From contig QKCJ01000049.1 in the NCBI GenBank assembly GCA_003245715.1, positions 62,001 to 126,000 on the forward strand: a DNA stretch of 64,000 nt. Reading direction: 5' to 3'. This DNA is from a bacterium. Its GTDB lineage: Bacteria; Planctomycetota; SZUA-567. The notes beneath the pieces were generated by a model, which saw only the letters and a program-made list of their open reading frames with translations, had not been told where the DNA came from and ran no database searches. The position numbers and the translations under genes are program-made. Below are positions 15,501-24,031 of the stretch, one piece after another; the first letter of the stretch is position 1; every line of letters starts with the position of its first letter.

Positions 15501-18389
15501 ATGGAATCGTATCTGCCGGGTTTTAAAGATGTTACTGTTAAAAATGGATCAACCGGGGGCAACCGTCTGACCCCGGGGAATGTCCTGCATGCTGTTGTCG
15601 AGAGCGGCGACGGTGAGGGGCGGTACACGATTTCTTCAGGAAATTTGCGGATGCAGGTCAGTAGTGACAGCCCGCTGGCGTCTGGCCAGAAGCTTGATCT
15701 GATGGTGGTGGCGCGGCCTGATGGCAAGATTGCCCTGCAGAATCTGCCCTCATCGGTGAGTGCGGTGGTTGCCGGTGGCGAGACGGTTACTATATCAAAA
15801 GACATCCTTATAACCCTTGACAGCAAAGCTGTGAAGGATTTTTATAATTCTGTCAGGGATGAACAGGCCACTCAGACGTCCGGTAATAGTGAAAAGACGC
15901 AAACACTGCAGAGTTCTGAATCCCTGACACAGGTTGAGACAACTTCAAAGACCAGCTCATTACAGCAGAATTCAGACAATTTAAAAGCAGCGGAAATCAG
16001 TGTAGATAATTCTGCTGACGCGGTAAAAGCTGATAACTCTACGGATAGTAAGGTTCGTGCGCTGGCTGTCAGTGGAGATTACCGGCTGTTTTCTGACAGT
16101 AAAACGCATGAGTTGATGCTGGAAACTCCCACAGGTGAGAAGATACCGGTAACGCTTCTTGAAGGATCGGCGGCAAATCTGGCACGCTTTATTGAAAACG
16201 GCGCACAGGCGCAGGCTATTGATAATCTTGACCATGGGCAGGTTTCAGTGAGGGGTATGAATTTTGTACTTGAGCTACCGGTTACTGTTGTTGATGAAGA
16301 CGGTCAGGCAACTACGCAGACGGTGCGGGTGGCGATACCGGCGGACTCTGAGGTGGCGGGCTTGTTGGCCGGGGTCAAGACTGGGGCGGTGCTTGATTTT
16401 GTTACCGCGGCTTCAGCGGATTCGGCAAATGCGGAGAAACTTGGGCAGCTTGTTGTTGGTGATAAAACGATTCCGGTTTCACTTCCTGCGGGATTGCTTG
16501 AGAATCTGGTTACTGGTGATGATGGTGTGGCTAAGGTCCGGGTTTCTGCGGGGGCTGTGCTTGAGGCGGTGGTACGTACGACGCTGACGGTAACTGACGC
16601 GCCGGTAAGTAATGGAGATGTTGCCGGTAAAACGCCGTTTGATGCTTTTTTAACCAATGCCGGACTAACACCCAGCGCGGCTACGCGTGAGGTTGCCGGG
16701 GTTCTGCATGATGCGGGGCTGACGATCAACCGCGAGAACGTTCAGAATCTGCTGGCTCTGGCGGCAGGCAAGAGCGGAGCGGAGCGGTTGCAGATACTGA
16801 CTGCCGGGGCAAAGCTCATTAATATGGACGCGCCCCTCTCGCCATCTCTGGCGGCTGGCTTGTCCGCCCTTGCGCCAGAGCAGCCAGGTGTCAGCGCCCG
16901 CATTGAGAATATAATTGAAAGTCTCAAGAGCGCCGCGGGGAATTTACAGCAAGCTGATGCGCAGGCAATAACCGCGCAGACTCGTGTAATGGATACCCTG
17001 TCTGTCTTGGTTTCACAGGAAGACACCCCGCAGACACTGGCTAACTTTGTCCGCAGCTATGGGCGTGAAGTCCTGGCTGATACAGCGGCGGGTATTGAGA
17101 ATGCGGTAAGCAGGCTAATTGATAATTCGCCTAGCCTGAAAATATTATCTGCGTCACTTGAGGTTGTTCTGGCGAAGGTCTCCAATCTGTCCGAGGCGGA
17201 ATTTCAGGGGCAGCTTATGCGGGCTGCGGATTCACTTGCTTCGTCAGTAAATGGTGCTGGCTTTGAAAATATTCAAGTTCCTATAAATCCTGAATCTGGT
17301 GAAAATATTCCGCAAGCTCCGGCAAATCTGCCCGTAGCGGAGAATCAGTCGCAGCCTCAGGTTGCGCAGCCGGAATCAGCCGAGCAGCAAATTTCTGCGG
17401 ATCAGAGCGCCGCTGCTGGAGAACCTGTCAAACAGGCAGGTGCGGAGGTTAATTTAAATCAGGAGCTTTTAAAGCCGCAACACAATACTGACGCACAGGC
17501 TGCGCCGGTTGGCGGAGAGTCCTCCGCGGCTCAGCCTTTGCAAGCGCCAGTGGCTGATGATGGCGCTGGGCTTCTTCGTGCGGCTCTTGAGAAACTTAAT
17601 GCAAATACCCTTATGTCAATGCGTGCGGATATTGATGTGGTGCAGATTCCAAGGCATCCCGGAGTTGAAAATTTCCCTGAGAGCATGAAGCCTGTAGCTG
17701 ATAATCATTCGCCGGTAAGCAGTATCGATCATCAGGCTCTGCGCAGCGCGGTTGAGCGGCTTGAGCAGGCCAATACTCCTGCGCAGGCGGCGGAGATTGC
17801 CAGAGAGGTTACGCGTACAATGGACGGGGCGACGTTACGTGAATTTGCGCGTGTCCTGCAGCATGCTGAGCGTGAGGAAATTTCCTCGCAGCCGGGAATG
17901 CGCGAGTTGCGGGAGGCGGCGGCTTCGGTGCGTGAGCTGGGGCGGGCGTTTGTTGCGCAGAAACTTGAGAACATTGCCGGACAGCGGATGAACCCGGAGG
18001 TTTATGCGGCGAGTGTGCCTTTTCGTTTCAGTGGTGGTGGGGATGACGGCGAGAGTGGAGATGGCAATCTGCAGATGTTTTACCGCAAGTCAAAACGTGG
18101 TTCTGGGCGGGACTGGACGCAGCGGGTTGTGCTTGAGCTTGATATGAGCGCGCTTGGCAATGTTGTTGGTGATATCCGTTTTTATGAAGGCGCGCTTAAT
18201 CTTGCGCTGCTTACCCCGGAGCAGGAGTCAGCCGACTGGCTTGAGTCTGGGCTTGATGAACTGGCTGAAAATCTTGCGGGCGTCGGTTTTCCCTGTACGC
18301 CGGGCGTGCGTCTGATCCGTAAAGCGCCTAAAGAAGAGGCGCAGGTAAAAACCTCGCAGGGAAGCGGCAGGCTTGATATTAAAGCGTGA
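15501..18389 (+). CDS. Very large FliK-like (flagellar hook-length control) protein
   Basis: A 962-residue Ala/Ser/Glu-rich protein. The N-terminal 110 residues look like the small beta domain found at the front of some FliK proteins (RLTPGNVLHAVVESG, LASGQKLDLMV). A long low-complexity middle follows (Gln/Ala/Ser-rich, about 590-690). The C-terminal RVVLELDMSALGNVVGDI, ALNLALLTPEQESADWLESG and LAGVGF match the pattern of the Flg_hook domain. If correct, it would act as a molecular ruler in hook assembly. No other flagellar gene is adjacent, so this call rests on the ends only. The ribosome site is weak. Confidence 0.5.
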   Translation: MESYLPGFKDVTVKNGSTGGNRLTPGNVLHAVVESGDGEGRYTISSGNLRMQVSSDSPLASGQKLDLMVVARPDGKIALQNLPSSVSAVVAGGETVTISKDILITLDSKAVKDFYNSVRDEQATQTSGNSEKTQTLQSSESLTQVETTSKTSSLQQNSDNLKAAEISVDNSADAVKADNSTDSKVRALAVSGDYRLFSDSKTHELMLETPTGEKIPVTLLEGSAANLARFIENGAQAQAIDNLDHGQVSVRGMNFVLELPVTVVDEDGQATTQTVRVAIPADSEVAGLLAGVKTGAVLDFVTAASADSANAEKLGQLVVGDKTIPVSLPAGLLENLVTGDDGVAKVRVSAGAVLEAVVRTTLTVTDAPVSNGDVAGKTPFDAFLTNAGLTPSAATREVAGVLHDAGLTINRENVQNLLALAAGKSGAERLQILTAGAKLINMDAPLSPSLAAGLSALAPEQPGVSARIENIIESLKSAAGNLQQADAQAITAQTRVMDTLSVLVSQEDTPQTLANFVRSYGREVLADTAAGIENAVSRLIDNSPSLKILSASLEVVLAKVSNLSEAEFQGQLMRAADSLASSVNGAGFENIQVPINPESGENIPQAPANLPVAENQSQPQVAQPESAEQQISADQSAAAGEPVKQAGAEVNLNQELLKPQHNTDAQAAPVGGESSAAQPLQAPVADDGAGLLRAALEKLNANTLMSMRADIDVVQIPRHPGVENFPESMKPVADNHSPVSSIDHQALRSAVERLEQANTPAQAAEIAREVTRTMDGATLREFARVLQHAEREEISSQPGMRELREAAASVRELGRAFVAQKLENIAGQRMNPEVYAASVPFRFSGGGDDGESGDGNLQMFYRKSKRGSGRDWTQRVVLELDMSALGNVVGDIRFYEGALNLALLTPEQESADWLESGLDELAENLAGVGFPCTPGVRLIRKAPKEEAQVKTSQGSGRLDIKA

Positions 18390-18462
18390 TTGTTTTTTAT
18401 CAACGTCGCGGCGCGGTTTGGTCTGAGATCATTCTGATGCTTGCTGGTTTATAAAATAAAAC

Positions 18463-18510
18463 CAGCCGATATCTGCAAAGGGGGAGGTCAGGGGGAGCAG
18501 ACATCGGCTG
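18463..18510 (-). terminator. Rho-independent terminator (minus strand)
   Basis: Arms of 14 bases (CAGCCGATATCTGC and GCAGACATCGGCTG, one wobble) around a purine-rich 20-base loop. On the minus strand the stem is followed by GTTTTATTTTAT. It lies just past the stop of the membrane protein gene. A second, mutually exclusive stem (GCTGGTTT/AAACCAGC, 18443-18466) shares its left arm. Confidence 0.7.
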
Positions 18511-18533
18511 TAAGATAAATATTTATGCCTCAA

Positions 18534-20105
18534 TTACAGCTCTTCATTATCATCCTGCGGCGTATCCACTCCTTTGCGGTATATGACATAAAGAATCATC
18601 AGGTAGAAGACCAGCGCAATGTATGTGGCGTTTAGTACCACTCCTGAATAGTCTTTGTAGAATACTGCCAGTGGATAACCGGAGCAGAAGATCAGCGCTA
18701 TTATCATCGACTGCAGCCCTTTGAAACTGAAACGGTCATAAAGCAGCCAGAAAATCATGCAGACAAAGCCGGCTATCAGCAGAGACAATGAAAGCGCAGT
18801 ATAAAACGATGCCGTCGTATCACTCAGATGGGCAAAGAGCGCGTAACCAAGATAACTCAGGAGCAGGGTCAGGCCGATAGCGGTAAAGTTTGGTTTGCGG
18901 TTAATGATATACCGGCTTACGGCGAGGGTCAGCGCCAGCAGCAGCAGCCCCAGCGGCGCTTCACGGAGAATCCGTCCGGCGGTAAAACCGGGTTGGCTTG
19001 GTGAGGGGATGATAACACCGATACTGTAATTGGTGACGGCGTTTGAGAGATCCCAGTTGAGGGTGAACTTGTCACCTGCTATCTTTTTGAGTTCATTCTG
19101 CGGACTCATGCCGCCTATGGGAAAGTTCAGCCGCTTTGCGTCAAAGCCGTCGATACTGATGCTTGCCTTGCAGCTTTTGAGGAAATTACCCGGTGTGTAG
19201 CGCAGATAATCAAGGCCGCGCGACTTATAGCTGATGCGGATTTCATGAGTAGCATTTGCTGCAAGAAGCTTGCTCCATTTTAATGCCCCTTCTTCATAAT
19301 CCAGTAGCGGTTGTTCAGAGCCGTCAATTATGATGCTGAGATTATCAAAGACACCGTAGCCGTTTCCCGGAAGGGCAAAGCTGAAGTATGCCTGAGCCGG
19401 GGTCGGGTGTTTATTGACTACAGTGAAACCGAGTGTCGCTGTATATGAGTAACCGGCGTAACCGGCTCCGCCTAGATAACGCGGGTTGTATTTAATAAAG
19501 AATTTGGTGTTTGACTCTGTTACAGCGCTGCCCTTGAGGATTTTGCGCCTGAGAAAAACTTTGCGCCGTGATATACTCAGTGGGTCAATGATCTTGTTCT
19601 CCTTATCGCGTTTTACGGTGAAGGTTTCGTCTGATAACTGCCGGTAATTTTCTCCGCCTTCAAGAAAGGTTTCAGATGCGTCAGCCACTTCACGGTTTCC
19701 GCCGCCAGCAAAGTTTTCCTGGGTTATTTTCTGCGTTATTCCGAGGCTGACGTAAAGCTGGCGGATTTCATGGGCGATTCCCCATTTGGTCTTTACCGCG
19801 TCATAATTTTTCTGGGTTACCTGTCCCTGACGCTCACTCATCAGCCCCGACTGCACATGCAACATCGCACACAAAGTCAGCAGCACCAGCAAACCAAACC
19901 CGACCTTGCAGGCACTATAAAAATAACAGAGAATAATTGCCAGCTTGCCATCACTCTCCCCCGCCTGCTTCATCCGCCTGCGCCAGTTTGGAGTAAGCAT
20001 GATTATCAGTGTCAGTGTTGAAATAACCACCCCTGCAAGCAGAATCAATCCTGTATATTCGTAACCGAGTATTTCCTGCGCGTAGTCATAAAAATATCTG
20101 TACAT
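18534..20105 (-). CDS. Polytopic membrane protein of unknown function
   Basis: A 523-residue protein. Two membrane helices lie in the first 100 residues (TGLILLAGVVISTLTLIIML, FGLLVLLTLCAML). A large domain of about 250 residues with beta character follows, probably outside the cytoplasm. At least five helices close the C-terminus (LLLLALTLAV through LIALVFYLMILYVIY). I recognise no family. I chose ATG 20105, which has GGGGACA upstream, over an in-frame start at 20159. It is transcribed alone, divergent from holA. Confidence 0.65.
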   Translation of the reverse strand: MYRYFYDYAQEILGYEYTGLILLAGVVISTLTLIIMLTPNWRRRMKQAGESDGKLAIILCYFYSACKVGFGLLVLLTLCAMLHVQSGLMSERQGQVTQKNYDAVKTKWGIAHEIRQLYVSLGITQKITQENFAGGGNREVADASETFLEGGENYRQLSDETFTVKRDKENKIIDPLSISRRKVFLRRKILKGSAVTESNTKFFIKYNPRYLGGAGYAGYSYTATLGFTVVNKHPTPAQAYFSFALPGNGYGVFDNLSIIIDGSEQPLLDYEEGALKWSKLLAANATHEIRISYKSRGLDYLRYTPGNFLKSCKASISIDGFDAKRLNFPIGGMSPQNELKKIAGDKFTLNWDLSNAVTNYSIGVIIPSPSQPGFTAGRILREAPLGLLLLALTLAVSRYIINRKPNFTAIGLTLLLSYLGYALFAHLSDTTASFYTALSLSLLIAGFVCMIFWLLYDRFSFKGLQSMIIALIFCSGYPLAVFYKDYSGVVLNATYIALVFYLMILYVIYRKGVDTPQDDNEEL

Positions 20106-20257
20106 TAAATTGTCCCCAAAGTTTGTTAAATAAAATAATCGCCAACCTGTAATTACCATTTTTTTTTCTTAAATTGCTCTTTACCCATAAATTGCGATAT
20201 TATCGGACTTCCTTTCAACTTTTTCTGAAATTTTTTTAAAAACCGGAGTGTTTTGGC

Positions 20258-20263
20258 TATAAT
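20258..20263 (+). promoter_or_regulatory. Candidate -10 box for holA
   Basis: A consensus TATAAT lies 51 bases ahead of the holA start. The -35 position (17 bases upstream) is only TTTAAA-like, so this is a weak call. Confidence 0.3.
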
Positions 20264-20313
20264 CATTTCGGAGTTCTTGGGAAAAACAGTGAAATAAAAG
20301 GAAAATCCGGGTA

Positions 20314-21417
20314 ATGGCAAAGGGTGACCTGACATATAAGGATTACGAACGTTCTCTGGGGCAGATTCTCTCTGATCTGCCGCCGGTTATTGTTATTGAA
20401 GGCGGGGAGGATTATCTGCGTAGCGCTGCACTAGCGGCGGTTATGGCTAAGCTCAAAGAGGTTAATCCGGGGATTTCCGAGGTGATGTTTTATGGGCCGG
20501 CCAGTCAGGGAGAGGCAGCATTCAATCTTAATGACCTGATGCAGGAGCTTAACAGTTCAAGTCTTTTTTCCTCAAGCAAGATTGTTGTTTTCCGCCGGGC
20601 GCAGCGGATGCTCTTTCTTGGGGCCGGCGGCGAGGCAAGCTCAAAAAAAGGCGGCCCGCTTGAGGCTCTGGCGGATTACATTACTAATCCAGCCGAGGGT
20701 AATTTTCTTATTATCGAGGTTGATAAAGTCAATAAGGGGCGCAAGATCGGTAAGGATATGGCTAAGGCGCCGACGGTTTTCTGTCCGGTTTTGTCAAAGC
20801 GCGGGGACGTGGCTGTCTGGCTGCGGGCAGAGGCGCAGAAACATGGCAAGAAGCTTGATCCTGACGCGCCTGACATGCTCTTTACAGCCCATGGCGGTAA
20901 TCTTGGCGCACTTGCCGGGGAGATTGAAAAGATTTCTCTATATGGCGGGGCGAGCAAGACGATCACGCTTGAGGATGTGCAGACCTTTATGACCGGCTCC
21001 GTTGAGTTCAGCGTCTTTGAACTGACTAACGCCATCGAAGAGCGTGACCTTGGCAAGGCTCTGCACTGTGCGCGGCTGATAACCGGGCAGGGAAGCCGGG
21101 ATCAGAAGAGCGGGAAGCGTCAGGACGGTGACTCTTCGGCGCATCAGGCTCTGGCGATGATTTCAAGTAGGCTTGAGATACTGCTGCGGGCGAGGGCGAT
21201 TATCTCTGCCGGCGGACGTATCCCTGAATTATGCTCTGAACTTGGGGTTGGTAACTGGCAGGCCGAAAGCCTTTTTGCTGCGGCTAAACGCTTCACCCTG
21301 CTTGATCTTAAAAACGCGATAAATTCTCTGACAACCGAGATGCACTCCTCGCATGACACTGGCGCCGATGTCCAGCTTTCTCTTGAAAGGCTGGTTGCCG
21401 GTATCTGCAAGCCATAA
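20314..21417 (+). CDS. holA: DNA polymerase III, delta subunit
   Basis: A 367-residue protein with the delta-subunit pattern: PPVIVIEGGEDYLRSAA at the N-terminus, then LNSSSLFSSSKIVVFRRAQR, then the helical region AHGGNLGALAGEIEKISLYG and the C-terminal collar. In the clamp loader, delta opens the beta sliding clamp. No Walker A is present, as expected for delta. It is followed closely by a small membrane ORF. Confidence 0.88.
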   Translation: MAKGDLTYKDYERSLGQILSDLPPVIVIEGGEDYLRSAALAAVMAKLKEVNPGISEVMFYGPASQGEAAFNLNDLMQELNSSSLFSSSKIVVFRRAQRMLFLGAGGEASSKKGGPLEALADYITNPAEGNFLIIEVDKVNKGRKIGKDMAKAPTVFCPVLSKRGDVAVWLRAEAQKHGKKLDPDAPDMLFTAHGGNLGALAGEIEKISLYGGASKTITLEDVQTFMTGSVEFSVFELTNAIEERDLGKALHCARLITGQGSRDQKSGKRQDGDSSAHQALAMISSRLEILLRARAIISAGGRIPELCSELGVGNWQAESLFAAAKRFTLLDLKNAINSLTTEMHSSHDTGADVQLSLERLVAGICKP

Positions 21418-21453
21418 AATTTATCCTCATTTTTTTTCGTGACAGGGGCGGCT

Positions 21454-21609
21454 GTGCTTGAGAAAATATTAACATACATCAAAGAATTTATGGGCGTTTT
21501 TGACTTTAAAACCCGCGTGATGTGGAGCTTTTTCTATATTGTTGTCGCTCTTACCTGGCTGTTGTGCTTATATCTTATCATAAAGTTGATGTGGGAGGTT
21601 ACATCATAA
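21454..21609 (+). CDS. Small single-helix membrane protein
   Basis: A 51-residue reading frame starting at GTG with AGGGG seven bases upstream; an in-frame GTG at 21439 is the alternative. It has an amphipathic N-terminus (LEKILTYIKEFMGVFDFK) and one membrane helix (FFYIVVALTWLLCLYLIIKL). It lies 36 bases after holA on the same strand, so it is probably co-transcribed. No family is recognised. Length and context support it, but it could be spurious. Confidence 0.5.
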   Translation: MLEKILTYIKEFMGVFDFKTRVMWSFFYIVVALTWLLCLYLIIKLMWEVTS

Positions 21610-21612
21610 AAA

Positions 21613-21641
21613 CCGGCAGCAACCTTTGAGGCTACTGCCGG
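21613..21641 (-). terminator. Rho-independent terminator (minus strand)
   Basis: Arms CCGGCAG and CTGCCGG with an inner CC/GG pair. On the minus strand it is followed by TTTTTATGATG. It ends the fucosidase transcript and sits between convergent genes. Confidence 0.7.
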
Positions 21642-21693
21642 AATCATTACAGATATGTTTGTTTGACGTCTTCTCTGCAAGTTGCCTGCTGAA

Positions 21694-22932
21694 TTATAAA
21701 GCACATTCATGCAGATCAAGCGAACGCAGGGTTACCTCGCCATCCGCGTCTGTTACGCGAAGTGTGAGATTGTTTACTGATACAGCAGGAAACTTGCAGA
21801 TAGCCTTGTGTCCGATGTTGTAGCCGTCCCAGAAGACCCAGTCCTGATTGTACATTTTGGTGAAAATTTCATAGCGGCGCACACTCTCGCCCTTGCTGAT
21901 ATCCTCCATGATGACGACCTGGTCGACCAGTTTGTCTGCAGGAAATTCTATCGTCCAGGAATTGTCCTGACGAGTGAAATCGCTGATGCCGGCGATTTTG
22001 TTTTTATACAGCTTTTGGATGTTTTTGCCGAATTCAAGGATGCGGGTGGTGTCTTTTTCCGGCAGAACGCCCTCACGGTTTGGCGCGATATTAATCAGCA
22101 GGTTACAGCCGCGGCCTACGGAATATTGATATAACCCCATCAGCTCCGGCAGGCTTTTAATGGTGTTTTCGTCATTATCACTGTAAAACCAATTTTTCTT
22201 GCGCAGACGGCAGTCGCACTCCGGCGGTAGCCATCTTGCTTCGCTGATTGAGTCGCGGCAGGCAACGTCAATAGCGACGTCAAGGCTGTCGGTTACATTA
22301 AAAATCTTGCGGTGAGCGTAACCATGTTCATTGCCAACCCAGCGAAAATCCGGATCACCCATATTGAAGATCAGAATCTCAGGCTGAAGGCGGCGGATTT
22401 CTTTGGTGATTCTTGGCCAGTCGTATTTGTGGTCGCCAGAGCCGCAACCATCAAACCAGAGAATGTCGATCTTGCCATAGTTCTCAAGCAGTTCAGAAAC
22501 CTGCGTAATAAAGAAATCATCATATTCTTTAGGGTCGCCATAAGCCGGACAGTCGGCATCAAAGGGCGAATAGTAAATGCCTACAGCAAGTCCGAACTCC
22601 CGGCAGGCCTTGGTGTATTCATCAATAATATCACCTTTGCCATCTTTCCAATCAGCATTTTTAACTGAAAATTCAGAGAGCTTTGTCGGCCAGTTAGCAA
22701 AGCCGTCGTGGTGCTTGGCGGTCAGAACCATGTACTTTGCGCCAGCCTCGCTGGCTGTTTTTGCCCATTGACGGCAGTCGAGGTTTTGGGGGATGAAGTT
22801 GGATGCATCCATTTTTCGTTCATCAAAATCGATGAATCCTTCATAGAAAGTACGCAAGCCAAAATGAAGGAAAATTCCGAATTCCCAGTCCTGAAACTCA
22901 ATCTGTCTTGGGGTGGGGGTGACTTTTGACAT
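21694..22932 (-). CDS. Alpha-L-fucosidase family (GH29) glycosidase, cytoplasmic
   Basis: A 412-residue enzyme. It shows FGIFLHFGLRTFYEG, then VLTAKHHDGFANWPT, and the nucleophile Asp161 in ILWFDGCG, all GH29 hallmarks. GH29 enzymes remove alpha-L-fucose with retention. There is no signal peptide, so the substrate would be imported oligosaccharide. A C-terminal beta domain (VVIMEDISKGESVRRYEI) is typical of the family. It is divergent from an AraC regulator with candidate operator repeats between them. Confidence 0.85.
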   Translation of the reverse strand: MSKVTPTPRQIEFQDWEFGIFLHFGLRTFYEGFIDFDERKMDASNFIPQNLDCRQWAKTASEAGAKYMVLTAKHHDGFANWPTKLSEFSVKNADWKDGKGDIIDEYTKACREFGLAVGIYYSPFDADCPAYGDPKEYDDFFITQVSELLENYGKIDILWFDGCGSGDHKYDWPRITKEIRRLQPEILIFNMGDPDFRWVGNEHGYAHRKIFNVTDSLDVAIDVACRDSISEARWLPPECDCRLRKKNWFYSDNDENTIKSLPELMGLYQYSVGRGCNLLINIAPNREGVLPEKDTTRILEFGKNIQKLYKNKIAGISDFTRQDNSWTIEFPADKLVDQVVIMEDISKGESVRRYEIFTKMYNQDWVFWDGYNIGHKAICKFPAVSVNNLTLRVTDADGEVTLRSLDLHECAL

Positions 22933-22993
22933 TTTAATAACCTTTCGAATTATTAATGCGAAATTTTGAAAAAGAATAACTTGATATGCCCCT

Positions 22994-23022
22994 AGTTTAC
23001 TTTACGGGGCGTTTACTTTCAA
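22994..23022 (-). promoter_or_regulatory. Candidate fucosidase promoter
   Basis: On the minus strand: TTGAAA, 17-base spacer, TAAACT. Both boxes overlap the direct repeats at 22995-23019. Confidence 0.45.
22995..23019 (+). promoter_or_regulatory. Direct-repeat operator candidate (GTTTACTTT x2)
   Basis: GTTTACTTT occurs at 22995-23003 and 23011-23019, 16 bases apart, directly upstream of the regulator's -35 box and over the fucosidase promoter. AraC-family proteins bind direct repeats of this kind, which is inference here. A GCCCC/GGGGC dyad (22988-23010) overlaps. Confidence 0.45.
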
Positions 23023-23051
23023 TTGACAACCAAAACATATAAATGTATAAT
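23023..23051 (+). promoter_or_regulatory. Consensus sigma70 promoter for the AraC regulator
   Basis: TTGACA (23023-23028), exactly 17 bases, TATAAT (23046-23051): a perfect match. Transcription would start near 23058, which rules out the TTG codon at 23051 as the start of the regulator. Confidence 0.8.
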
Positions 23052-23095
23052 TGAAACATAAGATGTTTTTTATGATACCGCGAAAGTGTAGGATT

Positions 23096-23881
23096 ATGGC
23101 TCTTCATGTCACTACGGATTTCAGCTTAAACCTTCTGCTGTTCACTGTTACCGATCTTGGTGAGTGGAAGGTCAGTGATTCGGCGCGCCCGTATTGGCGG
23201 TTTTATTGTAACGACCGCAGTGGAGCGGTAGTTTATTATGAAAAACAGAAGATTGAGCTTGAACCGGAAAAGTTTTATCTTATTGCTCCGGGAACAGATT
23301 TCACAAGCTCTCTTGCAAGACCGCTCAAGCACCTTAATTGCAATTTCACAATATCTGAGGACGCCGGCCTGATGCCTGCCGGAGTTTATTCTGTTAATGT
23401 ACCAATGGAGCTTTTGGTTATTTCGCGTGACAGGCTTGGAGCGTTCTTTAATACGGCGGAGATTTTAGATCCGGCCATAGTATGGCATATGCGCGCGCTT
23501 ATTTCCTATTGCCTTTCAGAGGTTGCCCATTTGTTCAGGCCGCGTAAAATTTATCTGCAAATCATTGAGGACGTTCTGGCTTATATTGATAAATCAATAA
23601 ATGAGGGGGCGGTGGAAGGGTTCTCCAATTCTGAGCTTGCGGAGCGCTGCTCATTGCACAGGAATTCATTTACCCGGTTATTTCGGAAGGAAACAGGCTC
23701 AAGCCCGCAGGGTTATATCATGCAGAAGCGAATAGCCCGTTGCTGCCTGCTTTTGCATGACAACAGCCTCTCTATAGATCAGATTGCGGAAATTACCGGC
23801 TTTTGTGACCGTTATCATTTTTCACGTGAATTTAAAAAACAGATGGGACTTGCTCCGGTGCGTTTCCGTAATCACCTGTAA
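23096..23881 (+). CDS. AraC-family transcriptional regulator
   Basis: A regulator of about 261 residues. The C-terminal 100 residues hold two helix-turn-helix units: FSNSELAERCSLHRNSFTRL and SIDQIAEITGFCDRYHFSREF, followed by QMGLAPVRFR. The N-terminal part is a cupin-like sensor domain (ALEPEKFYLIAPGTD-type pattern). By context it would sense a fucose-bearing sugar and control the divergent fucosidase. The start is uncertain: ATG 23096 is preferred because the promoter's +1 lies near 23058, but ATGs at 23063 and 23072 are possible. Confidence 0.85.
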   Translation: MALHVTTDFSLNLLLFTVTDLGEWKVSDSARPYWRFYCNDRSGAVVYYEKQKIELEPEKFYLIAPGTDFTSSLARPLKHLNCNFTISEDAGLMPAGVYSVNVPMELLVISRDRLGAFFNTAEILDPAIVWHMRALISYCLSEVAHLFRPRKIYLQIIEDVLAYIDKSINEGAVEGFSNSELAERCSLHRNSFTRLFRKETGSSPQGYIMQKRIARCCLLLHDNSLSIDQIAEITGFCDRYHFSREFKKQMGLAPVRFRNHL

Positions 23882-24031
23882 TATATTGCGTGTTTTCTGT
23901 ATCTGTGTTTTATCTCCGTGTGGAAATAATTTCTGCCGGCTCTGGTGTTTTTTTGCCAAAAGTGTATACTGGGCAATAAGTTATTGCTAATTGCTGGTTT
24001 AATTAAAATTCTCAACAACAGAGGTTTATGT

